Of a stretch of DNA of 64,000 nucleotides, positions 46,616 to 59,343 are shown one piece after another. The notes below the pieces were generated by a model, which was not told the DNA's origin, did not search any database, and saw nothing but the letters and a program-made list of their open reading frames with translations. The translations under genes were made by a program, and so were the position numbers. The number at the start of each line of letters is the position of its first letter. The first letter of the stretch is position 1. The DNA lies in contig JAHCVI010000001.1 of assembly GCA_019096155.1 (NCBI GenBank), forward strand, positions 9,176,001 through 9,240,000, read 5' to 3'. This DNA comes from Staphylotrichum longicolle (Eukaryota > Ascomycota > Sordariomycetes > Sordariales > Chaetomiaceae).

Positions 46616-49382
46616 ATGAACATGTTCCAGGACTCGGACCCCGACAATCCCGACAAGGACAAGTGCCTCGGGGAGAACTACGTCGGCCCGGGCAAGCTCG
46701 ACACCCAGGTCCAGCTCGTCATCTCGCTGTCTCTGGGCCTGTCGGCTTTTTTGTCGTTCTGCGTAGGTCCCCTCCGCCTTTGAACTTTCTCTTCTCATAC
46801 ACACAGCTTGCTGACGAACCTGACTCAAACTCCAGGCCCTCCGCCCACGATGGAAGACGCTTTACGCTGCCCGGAAACGGCACTCGAACCCCATCCTCGG
46901 CCTGCCTGCGCTGCCCGACACATTCTTCGGATGGATTCCCGCGCTCTACAAGATCACCGAGCAGCAGGTCCTCTCCTCGGCCGGACTTGACGCCTATGTC
47001 TTCCTGGCCTTCTTCAAGATGTCCATGCGCCTGTTTGGCGTCATGTTCTTCTTTGCCGCCGTCGTGCTCGAGCCCATCAATCGTCATTTCATCCGCAACC
47101 AAACTCCCGACTCGGGCTCGTCCCAGTCCTTTTTCTTCCACCAATATCATACCTTTCGAACGTACGAGACTCTGGACCCGCTCGACGACAAAGACCCACC
47201 GGACCGAGACAACGACAACAGCTTCGACCGCAACATGGGGTATTTGTGGTCGTACCTCATCTTTGCCTATTTTTTCACCGGTCTCACCCTCTACTTTATG
47301 GACAAGGAGACTTCCAAGGTCATTCGAGTACGGCAGGACTATTTGGGCACCCAGTCGACCATCACTGACCGGACTTTCCGCTTGTCTGGCATCCCCAAGG
47401 ACCTTCGGACCGAAGAGGCCATCAAGGACCTTGTGCAGAAATTGGAAATTGGGAAGGTCGAGAGCGTCACTCTCTGCCGTAACTGGAAGGACCTCGACAA
47501 GTTGATGGAAGAGAGACAGACAGTCCTAGCCAAGCTCGAGGAGAGTTGGAGCGTTTACCTTGGCCACAAGCCGTTAGCGGCCGTCGGGGATCAGCCAACC
47601 TCCCGCCGCAACAATGCCATCGTCAACGGTGACAGCGACCCACTCTATGGTGCGGATGAGGAAGCCGGGGAGAGCGACCGCCTTTTACGAGGAGGCGAGG
47701 CTCGGATGCTCGAGAGAGAACGCCCTCAGGCGAGGTTCTGGTACGGCTTCCTTCGTCTCCAAAGCCGCCAGACCGACGCCATCGATTACTACACCGAAAA
47801 GCTGCGCCAGCTAGACGACAAGATTCTCGCGGCGAGGAGGAAAACGCACGAGCCGGCCGACCTCGCCTTCGTGACCATGGATTCCATTGCGGCATGTCAG
47901 ATGGCAATCCAGGCGCTCATCGACCCCCACCCAGGTCGCTTACTGACGAAACCTGCTCCTGCGCCATCCGACATCGTCTGGAAGAATACCTATGCCTCGC
48001 GCCTTAGCCGTCGCATAAGGTCTTGGAGCGTCACCGCCTTTGTTGCTATCCTCACCGTCGTGTGGCTGGTTCCTGTCGCCTTTTTAGCCTCCGTCTTGAG
48101 CATTTGCACCATCAACAAGTTTCTCCCAGCCTTTGGCGACTGGCTCAAAGAACACGAAATTGCCCGAACGCTAGTCCAGACCGGCCTTCCCACCATCGTC
48201 GTCTCCCTCCTCAACGTCGCTATTCCTTACCTCTACGATTACCTTTCCTACCAGCAAGGCATGCTCTCGCATGGCGACATTGCCCTCTCGGTGATCAGCA
48301 AGAATTTCTTTTTTACCTTCTTCAACATCTTCCTCATCTTCACCGTGTTCGGCGCCGTCACCTCCATTTTTGATGTCCTCCGCAACAGCCTGAAAGATAC
48401 CACCTACATCGCCTACACCCTCGCCCGCAAGATCGAAGATCTCTCCGTCTTCTACACAAACTTCATCATGCTCCAGGGCCTGGGTCTTTTCCCCTTCCGC
48501 CTGCTCGAGTTTGGCAGCGTCGCCCAGTACCCCATCCTGCGCATGGGCGCCAAGACGCCGCGCGACTTCGCCCAGATGGTCCAGCCGCCCATGTTCTACT
48601 ACGGCTTCTACCTACCCACCGCGCTGCTGGTCTTCATCCTCTGCCTCGTCTACAGCGTCATTCCGGGCGGCTTCCTCGTCCTCGGCTTGGGTCTCGCCTA
48701 CTTCTCGCTGGGCTACTTCACCTACAAGTACCAGCTGCTCTATGCCATGGACCAGCCGCAGCACGCGACCGGCGGCGCGTGGCGCATGATTTGCTACCGG
48801 ATCATGCTGGGGCTGGTCGTGTTCCACTTGACCATGTCCGGGTACCTGGCGCTCAAGAAGGCGTTCACGGTTGCCCTGCTGATCGCGCCGCTCTTTGTCG
48901 CCACGCTGTGGTATGGCTGGGATTTTAGGAAGCGCGTCGAGCCGCTCACGAGGTTCATCTCGCTCAGGAGCATCGAGCGCAGGGGTGAAGGGGGCGAGAC
49001 GGCGATCCTGGATGAGGACTTTAGCGGCGCCGACGGGGAGGAGCAGAGGGAGGTGCTGCGGAGGGGCAGTACGGTCGACGAGGATCGGGAGAAGGGGTCG
49101 CGGTTTGTGAACCCGAGTTTGGTGGTGCCGTAAGCATTTTTGGTTCTCCCTTTCGGTCTCACATAGATAAATCGCTGACATTGCCACAGGCTGGAACAAC
49201 CATGGATATACGAGGAGCCCCCGCCGCCTCTAGTAGACTCTGATGCTGATGAGGTTCCTGATTTGGGACTCGATGGGCAGCAGAGCAGGCCTGGGTATGA
49301 GACGCCACCGGGAAGACCAGAGGCTGGCAGCAACTCGTCGAGTTCTGTGAGCCTCGGGGATACACACATCTGGAGGGAATGA
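46616..49382 (+). CDS. CSC1/OSCA (DUF221/RSN1) stress-gated ion channel homologue
   Basis: Three exons (46616-46762, 46836-49129, 49190-49382) encode 877 aa. The N-terminal RSN1_TM region begins QVQLVISLSLGLSAFLSF and continues with ALRPRWKTLYAARKR and the next two helices. A large cytosolic PHM7-type loop (about 205-420) carries TFRLSGIPKDLRTEEAI and FVTMDSIAACQMAIQAL. The RSN1_7TM channel core follows, including ILTVVWLVPVAFLASV, LVQTGLPTIVVSLLNVAIPY and FILCLVYSVIPGGFLVLGLGL. The tail is acidic and Ser-rich. The family forms hyperosmolality- or membrane-tension-gated cation channels (Csc1 in yeast, OSCA in plants). It probably sits in the plasma membrane or secretory pathway. Isoform-level assignment (RSN1/PHM7/CSC1) is not possible by eye. 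Confidence 0.94.
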
Positions 49383-50032
49383 CAAACGTGATCTCATGAA
49401 TCCGGTTCAATTTTCCAGTTCAAATTCCACAACATGATGCGGGTGGGGGTAGCTCGTGCCTCCGTGGTTCAGGCAACGGCACACCCGTCAAACGCGCTGT
49501 TGTGTCTTTGTCACTTCCATGGCGTTTGGGGGATACCAATCATTTAAGGTCTATATCAAGATGCAATGGAGGCGAGCTCGGACGCGACCATACCTAGGTA
49601 GCCTTGCATAACTAATAATTTTTATGTCGATACCATGGCTAGCAGACTTGGGAGGAGTTTGGCCAGTCCGGTAGAACATAGTTGTACTGTCAGTGCGACA
49701 TTTGTTTGGGTTGCCCCTGAAACTAATCTCCGTGGTAACGCGGGGGGTCGCACCCCTGAATAGCTCTGTCGCTCATGGTGTTGGCAGCTCAGTCAACGCC
49801 AAGTAAGCTGAAGAGACGTAGAGTTCATGGAGAACGTGATGGAGCAAACTTGATTGTTTCTAGAAGAAGTCTTGCCTACATTTTCGCCTGCTTTCTCTCT
49901 GTCCCAAATTCCCTTCAACTCTTCGTCATCCGATTGCACATTGCAACGCAAATAGCAAGATCAGGTCTTGAAAACAGCACACAGCGTTGGAAGCAATTCT
50001 TTCCGGACATATCAGCACAGTGTATCGCCCTC
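49383..50032. other. Convergent 3' spacer
   Basis: The 3' flanks of the CSC1-like gene and of MSH4. A TACCTAGGTA-like tract lies at about 49591-49601. Nothing else was recognised. Confidence 0.45.
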
Positions 50033-53000
50033 TCAGTTCGTTCTCTCCTCCTCCTCTTCTTCCGTATCACCGAGCGGCTCGCCGTCGAGCTGACTCTGTG
50101 TTGACGCTTCCCCGGATACCTTGCTTGTCCCTTCGTCCTTCCGCTCCTGCCGAGCGTACCACTCCTTGAGAGGTTGGAACCGCTCCAGCGGTTGCACCAC
50201 GCCTGCATACCTTTCCGCATCCAGCTGCTGGGGGGTTGGGGGACGGGCATCCTCGGCGTCGTCATAATCAAGCATGTCCTCGTCGTAGTTCGGGCTGCTG
50301 GAGGACACAGAAACGGCCCGTTGGTGCTTCGAGGCGGTAGTTTGCGTATTGCTCCCCTGGGCTGGCGTTGCTTGCATCACGGATGCCATGTCGGAATCCG
50401 TGATGTCGGAAGCAAGGCTGCTTGGTGTCTCCGCTCTTGTGGTCGGTGTGCACGCGCCCTTGCGTAGTTCCTCGATCATGGATCCACGGTTGATTGGAAG
50501 GGGTTGCGAGATTCTGCTCTGCGCGTCGCTGCCGGTCTTGTTTCGCTTCTGCTGGTTCTCGCTCGCTTCATCCCCCGAGACAGGACGCTTCCTTTCCTGA
50601 GACTGACTCATGTTGGCGTTCATCACCCTTCGCTCTGCTGCATCGCACTTCTTCCTCCATTCCTCGAGATCATCGTCGCTGGGTTTGTCAAGAATCGGGA
50701 ATTTACCTGCTTGGCCGACATCGTCGCTCCCAGGATCCTCTTGTCGATCGTCATCAGCAGCGATGTTCATTCTAATGGTGAATTCCGTCTGTAGCTTCTT
50801 GAGGTATGACGCGAGGGCAGTGTCATCCATTGTCGAGGTATGTGCTTGTTTGAGAAAGTCCGGCAGGGCAAGGATTAGTTTATTCTGTTTGACAGCTCGG
50901 GTGGCTGGTCCGGTAGCCCTGCTTGAGGTTTTGTCGCGAAGAAACTTACAGACTTTTTCGGCATTGTTGATGACACGGTCGGGCAGAAAACGCCGAGAGA
51001 GGTCCAGACCGTAATCTTCGTTCTTGACAGGGCCGGCAGAAATAGTATGGGGTAGAGAGATCTGCGTACTGTCGCCGATTTTGCTGCTTTCGCCAGCAAC
51101 ATGGACATTGAGGACACTCCTCGGTTGAGTGGCATTTAGGATCCGCGCTATTTCACAGGAATTAGCAGCAATTATTGCTTCACCACATCGCTGTGTGTCC
51201 TACCAAGCTCGGTGAAGTGAGTTGCGAAGAACACACGACACCCCGTCGCAATCAGCTTCTCCGACATGGCAAGGGCGACAGCCAGACCCTCCTTGGTTGA
51301 GGTTCCACGGCCGAGTTCGTCAATTATCACCAGGCTGTCCTTGGTAATTTGCCTGCTCAGAAGAATCAGCAACAAGCAGTCAGTAAAGTTGGATAAGAGA
51401 GTTGATACCGAAGGATCATGTTCATCTCTGTCATCTCGACGGCAAACGTCCCAAGGTTGCTCTCCGGCTTGTCTTCGGTCGACAACCGGGTGAAAAGACG
51501 GTCGCATATGGGCATTCCAGCATACGTTGCCGGAATAAAGCTGCCAATCTGCGTCATGATCTGAACCAAGGCGACGGTTCTGATGAATGTGCTCTTCCCG
51601 CTCATATTTCCGCCCGTAACGATTTGGAAACGAGCGCCGTCGTCCCCAGAGTAGACATCGTTTGGTACGAAGTTCTGCTTTCTGACCTCAACCATGGGAT
51701 GCCTAGCTCCTTTGAGCACCATGTTGTCGGAGAGGATGGGTCGGACATAGTTCTGTGTTGTCGCCAGGTAGGCGAACGAGCTCAACATATCCAGAACTCC
51801 GATGGCCTCGTTGACCGTGAGCAAGGACTCCGCATGATCCATCAGGGACTTCTTCAGATCGACAATGAATCTGTCACTCTGGCCTGTGATTATGTCGGCA
51901 TGGCGCTGAATCTGGCTGCTTCGTTGGATGAGCTCCAAAGTCTGGCAGTCGTAATGCTGCTTCCGCCTGATGCCGTTCACAATCCCGACCCCGCCGAGGA
52001 GGCGGGGTCTCCAGTGCCGCATCCCAGACGACACACCGCTCTCTGTGCCAAGTTGTTGTCTCACGAGCTCTCGCTCAACGTCGGACCATTGAAACCGCAG
52101 GTAGTAGTGGTTATCATTTGCGAGCCGAAGCTCGGGGGCGGTGCCCAAATGTTCTGCGGAACCGCAAGTTAGCAGGGAAGATGTTGAGATAGGGTTGCTA
52201 TTCCGTCGTCGACAAACCTTGAAATGTCTTGTTGAGTTCTTCTACATATTGGTGCATTTCGTTTGTACGATCCCGGTACAGCTGGCGGGAGCCCTCCAAT
52301 ACCCCATTGGGTTCAGCCTGCCAAACGAATGCCGTCAGTAGAAGCACCGGTGAACTAAGTTGCGGAAACTGACCTTTACAGCCCATAGTCTGTTGTTTCT
52401 GACATCAATCGGAGCCTTGCTGTAGATGGCATCCTGCTCGATGGCTTCTTCAATGAGAGCCAAGATGGGAGCTGTGTGCTCCAGCCTGCACTTTTCCAAC
52501 ACCCATTTGCACAGCTTGCTCGTGCAGTCAGACACCTCAAGGGTCTCATGAACGGCTCGGACGCCTCCGAGGTAAGCTTTGATCATGAGAACATGGTTCA
52601 GATCTTTCTCTGCATCTTTGAGTTCTTCGTGGCTGGCCATCACAACTTGATAACGCCCTTGAATCATGGCTACTCCATCCTGCAAGGGAAGACGTGGCTC
52701 TCCTGTCTTGAGGGCAACCTTGATGGGTGTTAGCCGAGAGCTGTCAGGAAGAGTCATTATCAACTCATATTTCGCTTACCCATGGGATGGACCGCTCAAC
52801 GTCAATGTGGACCAGATGTTTGAGGCTGGCACGAATCTCGGTAAATAAGTCCTCGTTGCTCGATAGTTCCTCAACAGCATCATGGCGGGCTATGATTTCA
52901 TCCCTGCTCGTGCTCGGCTGCAACAGCGCCGAACGAATCATCCGACGGCCTTGAGGTGTCAATGTATTGTTCAGCAATCCGAAAAGCGTTGAGTGTTTGC

Positions 53001-55415
53001 CCTTCGCATTGCGGACATTCTGGAAGAGCTCCAAAGAGGTGATGGTGGATCGGTCCAACCCCATCGTATCTGCTGGCTGCTTGTAGTCGATTCGCAACGA
53101 GTTCTCTCGAAACACAACTTCTGTTTCCTCCTCCACGTACGCCATTACCTATGAAGAGGTGTGAGCATTTTGGTTCCAATTTGTTCCAGGAGGTGACATA
53201 CCGCAGCAAAAGCACACGAAACATAGAAGTTGTGCTCCAGACTTCTGTGGATGGCTTTGATACTTTTTCGCCATGCAAAACGATCGACCATTCTCAAACC
53301 TTCAGACTCGTTCCAGTGCTCTCTGTCCAAAGGGACCACCTCTGCTCTCGGGAACTCTTTTGTTAGACAGTTCGTGAGGGACGACTTGCTCTGCTGATCA
53401 ATGACCTTCTTCAGAACGAGGAATGTCTGTGGCCAGGTCGATGCCTTCCACAGGGTCTCGATGAGCCGCCGGTATCTGTCGTCATTGACAATCCTAATCA
53501 GGTCAACCTGTCCCATTGTTACGTTGATAACCGCCACGCCGATCATATCTGATGAGCGACTCTCTGATATGGCGCAAACAACACAGTCCTGTTCGTCAGA
53601 GAAGTCGAGGTCGACGTTTGAGTTGACGGTTTCATTGACATTAACACGGCGAGTCGTATGAAGAGCATGGCGTCCCAGTCCCTCACTATCCGATTCAGAG
53701 TCTGAACTCAAACCAAGGTCAAGAACACTGGCGGATACAGTGCCTGTTGAATTGGGCCGTTCTCCAGGAAAGTCACGGCATTTATCCAGACCTAGAGTGA
53801 GATGTTGAGGGTGGCTTGAGCCGATGGGTTTCTTCAAGGGGCTGATAATCGAAGAGTCCACCCGAGGATGATGGACTGGGGATTCTGGGACCGGCTGATT
53901 GTTGGTCTGGGCTTGAATGGCTGGGCAAGAAGTCAGTTGGTGCCACCGCTCCGACGAGTTCCTTGGAGCGAACTCACTGCCAAGCTTGGTACGGGCGTTG
54001 CCAACCCTCTCCGATGCATCTGTTGGCGCCATCCCTCGTCTGAATGGCGATGTATTGGGCGTGAGGGTCTGTGTGACCGGCCCACTGACTACAGACTGAA
54101 CGTAGGCGTAGTCGAAGTCGGATTTAGGAGAATGTCGCGCTTCAGAGGAAGCTCCGAGGCAAGTCAGACGCCTGGTGGAAAGATCATAACTCGAAGGCCC
54201 CGAGTCTAAAGCCTGAGACGCAAAGTGTTGAGCTCTCCCGTAGCTGGTGCCGCCACGAGTGTCCATGCTTTCAAGAGGCTCGTAATACCTGTGATGCTGG
54301 CTTTTTGGAGTGCGCCGATGCACTGATCCAGAACGGTTTGAATCGGAAGACATGAATGGGTCAGAGGGCTGAGCTGAACTGGCGGTTCGAGTGCCTGACG
54401 ACGGCGGATGAGGGATATTGATGTCCCTCTCTCTGCTAAACAGGCTGCTGGCGGGCTCACTTGGCGCTGTCTTCCAAAAGAATGTCGACCGCGTTTCGGA
54501 GTGATCGGATGTCTTCAAGGAAGTGGGAGTGCTGGCATCGGAACTACCCCCTCCTTTGTTGTATGCATTGACGGTTGACAAGCTAAAGTTGTCGAAGTTT
54601 TCGTTCGCCTTTTGGCCCTCTTCGTAAAAACCAAAAGGGTACGGGAGCAGCCAGTTGTTGTTGCTCTCTGTTATGGTCGGCGGAGAGCTGTCAAAGTGAC
54701 TGAATTGCCGCCTGGTCGGTGTGAAGTTTGGCCCCGCATTCGGACGAAAAACAAGACTTGGATTTATGCGGTGAAAGCTCTGAATGTGAGATGGCACGCG
54801 GGGTTCCAGTGATAGGTCAGCGGGCGGTGTACTGGTCTGATTTGCATTGTCTTCTGGGTGTCCGGCTGTTCGCTCCCAGGGCTCGTGGACATTCCGATGG
54901 TAGCCCATGTTGTCGACATCCCAACCACCGAAGCTGGGACTCTCTGCTGACGCTGCCACTTCGGAGTGTCCTTCAGCCATCACAGTTCTGGACAGCTGGG
55001 GTGCTGGGCTTAGCCAAGCACTGCCGTCGCTGCCCTGGACCAGACCGCGGTGTGCGAAATCACGGTGCAAAGGAAGTGGTGGCGCGTCAAACGTAGACTC
55101 GGCGGTCGTGTCCCTCATGGCTCCGCTGATTGCCCTCCTCAGTCGGTCTGGGTCAGGACGCCCGAATCTGTGTGCATTGATGCCTCGATGCGGCGCTTGC
55201 AGTGGTTGGAGAGTGTTGATCTCGTCCTCCTCGTATGGATCCGAACTCGAATCTCCCGAGATGGACTCAGAAAATGTGTCTCGATGCTGGTCACCCATTG
55301 TTCTGTCTTGCCTAGTAGAGAGGTCGAGGCCGTTAAGATCGTACAGCGTGGTTGTCAAAGATGGTGGGAAAAGCTGAGATCCTGGTTGAGGCGGGACACA
55401 ACGAGACTTGTTCAT
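50033..55415 (-). CDS. MSH4: Meiotic MutS homologue MSH4 with a very long N-terminal extension
   Basis: Seven exons: 55415-53202, 53148-52780, 52718-52374, 52317-52218, 52153-51409, 51352-51204 and 51147-50033, about 1678 aa. The ATG at 55298 is an alternative start. Introns are 53-64 nt; intron 2 needs the acceptor after CTAAC (AG at 52720-52719) to keep frame. The first 600 residues are Ser-rich and disordered. MutS connector and core domains follow: CVVCAISESRSSDMIGVA, then RIDYKQPADTMGL and RRMIRSALLQPSTS. The ATPase has GGNMSGKST (Walker A) and IIDELGRGTSTKEG (Walker B). The C-terminal helix-turn-helix (MDDTALASYLKKLQTEF) is contiguous with the ATPase exon, so the 50033-50830 frame is the MSH4 tail, not a separate gene. 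MSH4 pairs with MSH5 to stabilise crossover intermediates; it has no mismatch-binding domain I. Confidence 0.9.
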
Positions 55416-56333
55416 GCCGCTGAGTTGGGGATGACTCGAGAATTTTTTGATAGACCTTACCACACCCGAGACACAACTGGGATTGGTACAAGCTCCGGGG
55501 CGGCAGTGAAAATCACCCGTGGGAGCCTAATGCGCTGGACTGCTCTTTCCCAAGGAGTTGACTCAGATCAGCTAAAGAGCCCCAACCCGCGCCTTCCTCT
55601 CTGATTAGACAATGCAAGGGAGACATAGAATCGCTGTTGGTCTTTTCTTTAAGTGCCCTGGCTTTGGCGATGGCTTTCATCTACCTATCTACCTTAGGTA
55701 TGTTGACCGGACGCACCGTGATGATCTGGTCGCGCGCGGGCTTCTTCTCTGTGAAACATGCCAAGCACTGGGAATGGGGCCCGTTATTGTAATGTCACTG
55801 CTATTGAGCTGTGCTATAACCAACTATCAGCAATAGGTATCTCGGTGGCCTCAGTCAATCCCCAACTCGGTCGACAGAGCTTGCTTTGAGCTATGGGAGG
55901 TATTCGTGTGCGCAGGTATAAACCCGGCCACCTGTCAGCGGAATGAACTTGATGCGCCATTAAAGACATCGAGTTAAACCTGATTAAGTAAAATTCCGCT
56001 CTGGTTATGGTTCGCGTTCGCTCTTCTGGGAATTGAGGTTTTGGAGCCTCTACATGGTCAAACCCCCTCAGCCAGATGCAACCTCGGCTGTTGAGCGTTG
56101 AGGGGTTGGTCATGCCAGCCCAAACAAAGTTGATTGGTCTGCTGGAGGATGCTTGGAACATGCAGCCCAGTGGTGTCACTAGACCGAATGCCTTAACACG
56201 AGGGGTCTGTGTCACCGCGTCACTTTCAAAATCTACATCAGTATCCGTACAACCAAGAAAAAGATATGTTGGACAAGCCGAACCTGCCCCGGTTTGCCAA
56301 AGATTCAAAAAAACCCTTGTTCTAGGATTTGTC
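55416..56333. other. Divergent promoter region
   Basis: Upstream of MSH4 (minus) and the ADC-like gene (plus). A TACCTATCTACCTTAGGTA-like tract lies at about 55681-55700. No gene was recognised. Confidence 0.45.
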
Positions 56334-57345
56334 ATGTCCACCAACACCACCCCAACAGGGCCCATCACGCCAGCGCCACCACCATGGAAAACAAAAGCCA
56401 CCATGTACATCATCCCCTTCTGGACCGCCAGAAAAACAGCCGAGAACCTTCCAGCTAAAGCGTACCACCCGCTTGAGTACCAGTCCTCGTTCGCATCACC
56501 CGAGTTTGGCATCCCCAAAGGCGGTGTGAGCATGATCCAGCTCATCCGCTACCACGAGACGCCCGTCGGCCCCTACGACGAGCTGGTCTTTTGCCCCGGC
56601 TCATTCGAATATCCAGTCGAAGGCAAAGACGGCAAGAAGAGCACCAAGAAGGCCATGCGCGTGACTCGCATCTACGTCAGCCAAAAGTACACCTGCTGGA
56701 ACGGGCGCAAGAGTGAGCTCAAGCAACCCCCCCTCCCCCTCCCTCCCTTCCTTTCAAGATACCTATCCCCCCTATTCATGACCCACACCCACCCACAAGG
56801 TACTCACCGCCAACAAAAACATAGCATGGAACCTCCCCAAACACCTCGCCCACTTCGACTGGACCGACCACCCCGACGGCACCAGCGAGATCAAGGTCTT
56901 CCCGCACGACCACCACCCGCACGGCGGCGAAGCGGCCTACGACCCCACCGAGGCCCGCCCCGGCAGCACCACCAAGCCCTTCTTCCAGTGCACCATCCGC
57001 CCGGTCCGCCTCCTCCCTTCGCTGCCCGTGTCCAGCGCGTGGCTCCGCCGGCTCGGCTTCGACTTCACCCTGGTGCAGCCGCCGCTGCCGGAGGGCGGGC
57101 GGGCGAGCCAGGGGGAGCTGCCGGGGACGGAGGAGTGGGTGGCGCTGAGCGACTTCCAGCAGTCGTCTCGCCGCTGCTCGCTGGCGTGGGGCGATTTTGC
57201 GCAAGACGGGGAAGGGGAGGTGGAGGGCGGGTCTGCTGAGTTCTGGCCGGGCCTGGGGAGGAGCGGGCTGGTGGTCAAGTTGGATCGGGGCGAGGCGGAC
57301 TTTGGGGAGGGGGTCAGGTGGCCGACACCGAGGGCCTTGCTTTGA
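56334..57345 (+). CDS. Acetoacetate-decarboxylase-like protein
   Basis: Two exons (56334-56712 and 56825-57345), joined across a 112-nt intron, give 299 aa. The start ATG is chosen at 56334 because the frame upstream has no motif. The product has YIIPFWTA near the N-terminus, then GGVSMIQLIRYHETPVGPYDEL, VTRIYVSQK and, across the splice, GRKTWNLPKHLAHFDW. These are the conserved blocks of the ADC superfamily in fungi (beta-barrel, single domain). The bacterial decarboxylase active-site Lys is not evident to me, so enzymatic activity should not be assumed. Fungal members are often near secondary-metabolite or dye-handling genes; no such cluster is seen here. Confidence 0.85.
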
Positions 57346-58019
57346 GCTTTTCCTTCAGCTGAGCTTGGAAATTCTGGTCAAGATGTTTTTGAGAGGTGAA
57401 AAGGAGAGCGGGAGCGTTTATAACTCTGTACCTTGCTGGCCCATTTTAACGGGTTGCGTTATCAGACCTAGGCCATGGCTTTGGACGTCCATAAGGGGGT
57501 TGATATCTTGTTACGGCCATTCATATACGACGCATCATATTATATGTAGCTGCAACCATAGTTGAGTGCTGAGATCGCCAACGACCCTCATCACCAGCTT
57601 GCCAACACGCTGCTGACTGAAGAGAAGAGTTATAACTTTGGAACCTGTTCAATGGCAGTCTCGATGTTGATGTTCCGGTTTGTTTGACACTATGGGGTGT
57701 GGCATCTCTTACCCCCAGCGTCGTGGTCAAGTGGTTCTGTATGCCGGGCGCTCCTGGTGCCATGTCTCCGACAGCTGGATCCATTTTCTTCTTCCAGAGC
57801 GTAGACTGCCGAGTCTTTTCTTTGTTGCTACTCCATCCCGAATTTTGGAAATAGAGCGGTTGGTCACGAGATTGGTCCATCATAGCAATAGACCAGATGT
57901 CTGAGTAAAGAACTTTTCATGCTCCTCCGGCCTGCCATCAGCAGTCTCAGCACAATACTGTAACATTTCTTTTTGCTTTTACCACATCCCCCTTTTTCCA
58001 TGCCTGGCTGACTGGCTGC
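57346..58019. other. Convergent 3' spacer
   Basis: The 3' flanks of the ADC-like and aminotransferase genes. Nothing else was recognised. Confidence 0.45.
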
Positions 58020-59343
58020 TTAGTCAAGCTGGTCCACCGTCTGGCCATTGCCATTGCCCGCCGCAGCCTCAGCGACTACGCGCTTGGCGTCCTCCTCGGT
58101 GACCTCGAACCGCCAACCAAACTGATCCTTGACCTTGCCGAGCTGAATACCCTGGAGCTGGGTCAGGAGCTTGACACAGAGCGAGCCGGGCTCCTCGTTG
58201 CCTTCGGGGATGTAGGTGACGGTCTCCTCGCCGTCCTTGCTCGACACGCGAGCGTGCTCCGGCAGCGAGCTGCTGCGCCGGGTGATGGACCGGATGGGCA
58301 CGAGGGCGGCCGCGGTACCGGCGGCCATGACCTCTGTGAAGTTGGGCAGCTCCGAGTACTTGATCTAAAACGGGGGTGTTAGTTAGCATTTACAGTCGGA
58401 AAAGCAACACAAAAGCAGCACGGGAATCCACGCACCGCCCGCTTCTCAACCTTCCACCCAAAGCTCCGCGCCAGCTGCTGCACGCTGTCGCTCGTCACGC
58501 TGTCAATGACAGCCTTGCTGTCCGGCACGACAAGGGTCACGCTGTCGCCCTCGACCAGGGCGCCGATGAACCCGCTCGTGCTGAACTCGTCCACCTCCTC
58601 GTGCCGCTTGCTGTCCAGGTGCAGCGTGATGCCGTACCCCTGGTTCCGGGCGCGCTCGCTCCACCTCAGCACGGGCGCGTAGTTGCCGCCGACCTTGGCG
58701 CTGCCGGTGCCGTTGGGCGCCGCCCGGTCAAAGTCGTCCAGGATGAGCGCCTTGACGGGGTGCAGGCCGTGGTACACGCCCGTGGGGATGACAAAGACGC
58801 AGAAGGTGTACTCCTCGGGCGGGTTCAGGCCGAGCTGGGCCGACGAGCCGTAGATCTGCGGGCGGATGTACATGGCGGCGCCCGTCTCGTGCGGCGGGAC
58901 GTACTCGGCGTTCAGGGCGACGGCGGCCTTGACGGCGTCGAGGAAGAGGTCGGTTGGGACGGGCGGGATCGAGATGAAGTCGGCGCTGTACTGCAGGCGG
59001 GCGGCGTTGCGGTCGGGGCGGAAGATGGCGATGGACGAGTCGCCGGGGAGGCGGAAGGCCTTGAGGCCCTCGTAGGCTTGCTGGCCGTAGTTGAGGGCCG
59101 GAGCCATGCCGTGGATGCGCATGTAGGGGTCGGCGACGAACTGGAGCGGGGACCATTTCCCGGTCTTGACCGAGTAGTGGGATTCGATGTGGCCATTGAC
59201 TGTAGGAAGGGGTCAGTCTGGAGGCAAGGAGCAGAAAAGACATGGCCTGTCGGCGCTGAGAAAGGAAGCTCACCCTCGCGAACACGGAAGCCGACATTCG
59301 ACCAGTCAATGGTGTTGACGGGAGGGGGAGGGAAGGCCGCCAT
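58020..59343 (-). CDS. Branched-chain amino acid aminotransferase (fold-type IV PLP enzyme)
   Basis: Three exons (59343-59274, 59199-58436, 58364-58020) give 392 aa, the normal length for a fungal BCAT. Conserved blocks are MRIHGMAPALNYGQQAYEGLKAFR, FRPDRNAARLQYSA and the PLP-lysine segment SAKVGGNYAP (Lys192). EVDEFSTSGFIG and RSSSLPEHARVS also follow. It interconverts leucine, isoleucine and valine with their 2-keto acids. No mitochondrial presequence is seen: the start MAAFPPPPVNTIDW lacks basic residues, so a cytosolic isoform is likely. Related enzymes also occur in secondary-metabolite clusters. Confidence 0.94.

Noticed and set aside
50033..50830. A separate gene starting at the ATG at 50830
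   Set aside because: The frame is open upstream into the MSH4 ATPase exon, and the junction aligns with the conserved MSH4 C-terminal helix, so it belongs to MSH4.
50850..50957. An additional MSH4 intron beginning with GTAAGT
   Set aside because: Removing it would delete residues that match the spacing of the MSH4 family C-terminus; the unspliced frame is continuous and better.
55814..56545. A 243-codon minus-strand frame
   Set aside because: It overlaps the well-supported ADC-like gene on the opposite strand and has no family signature.
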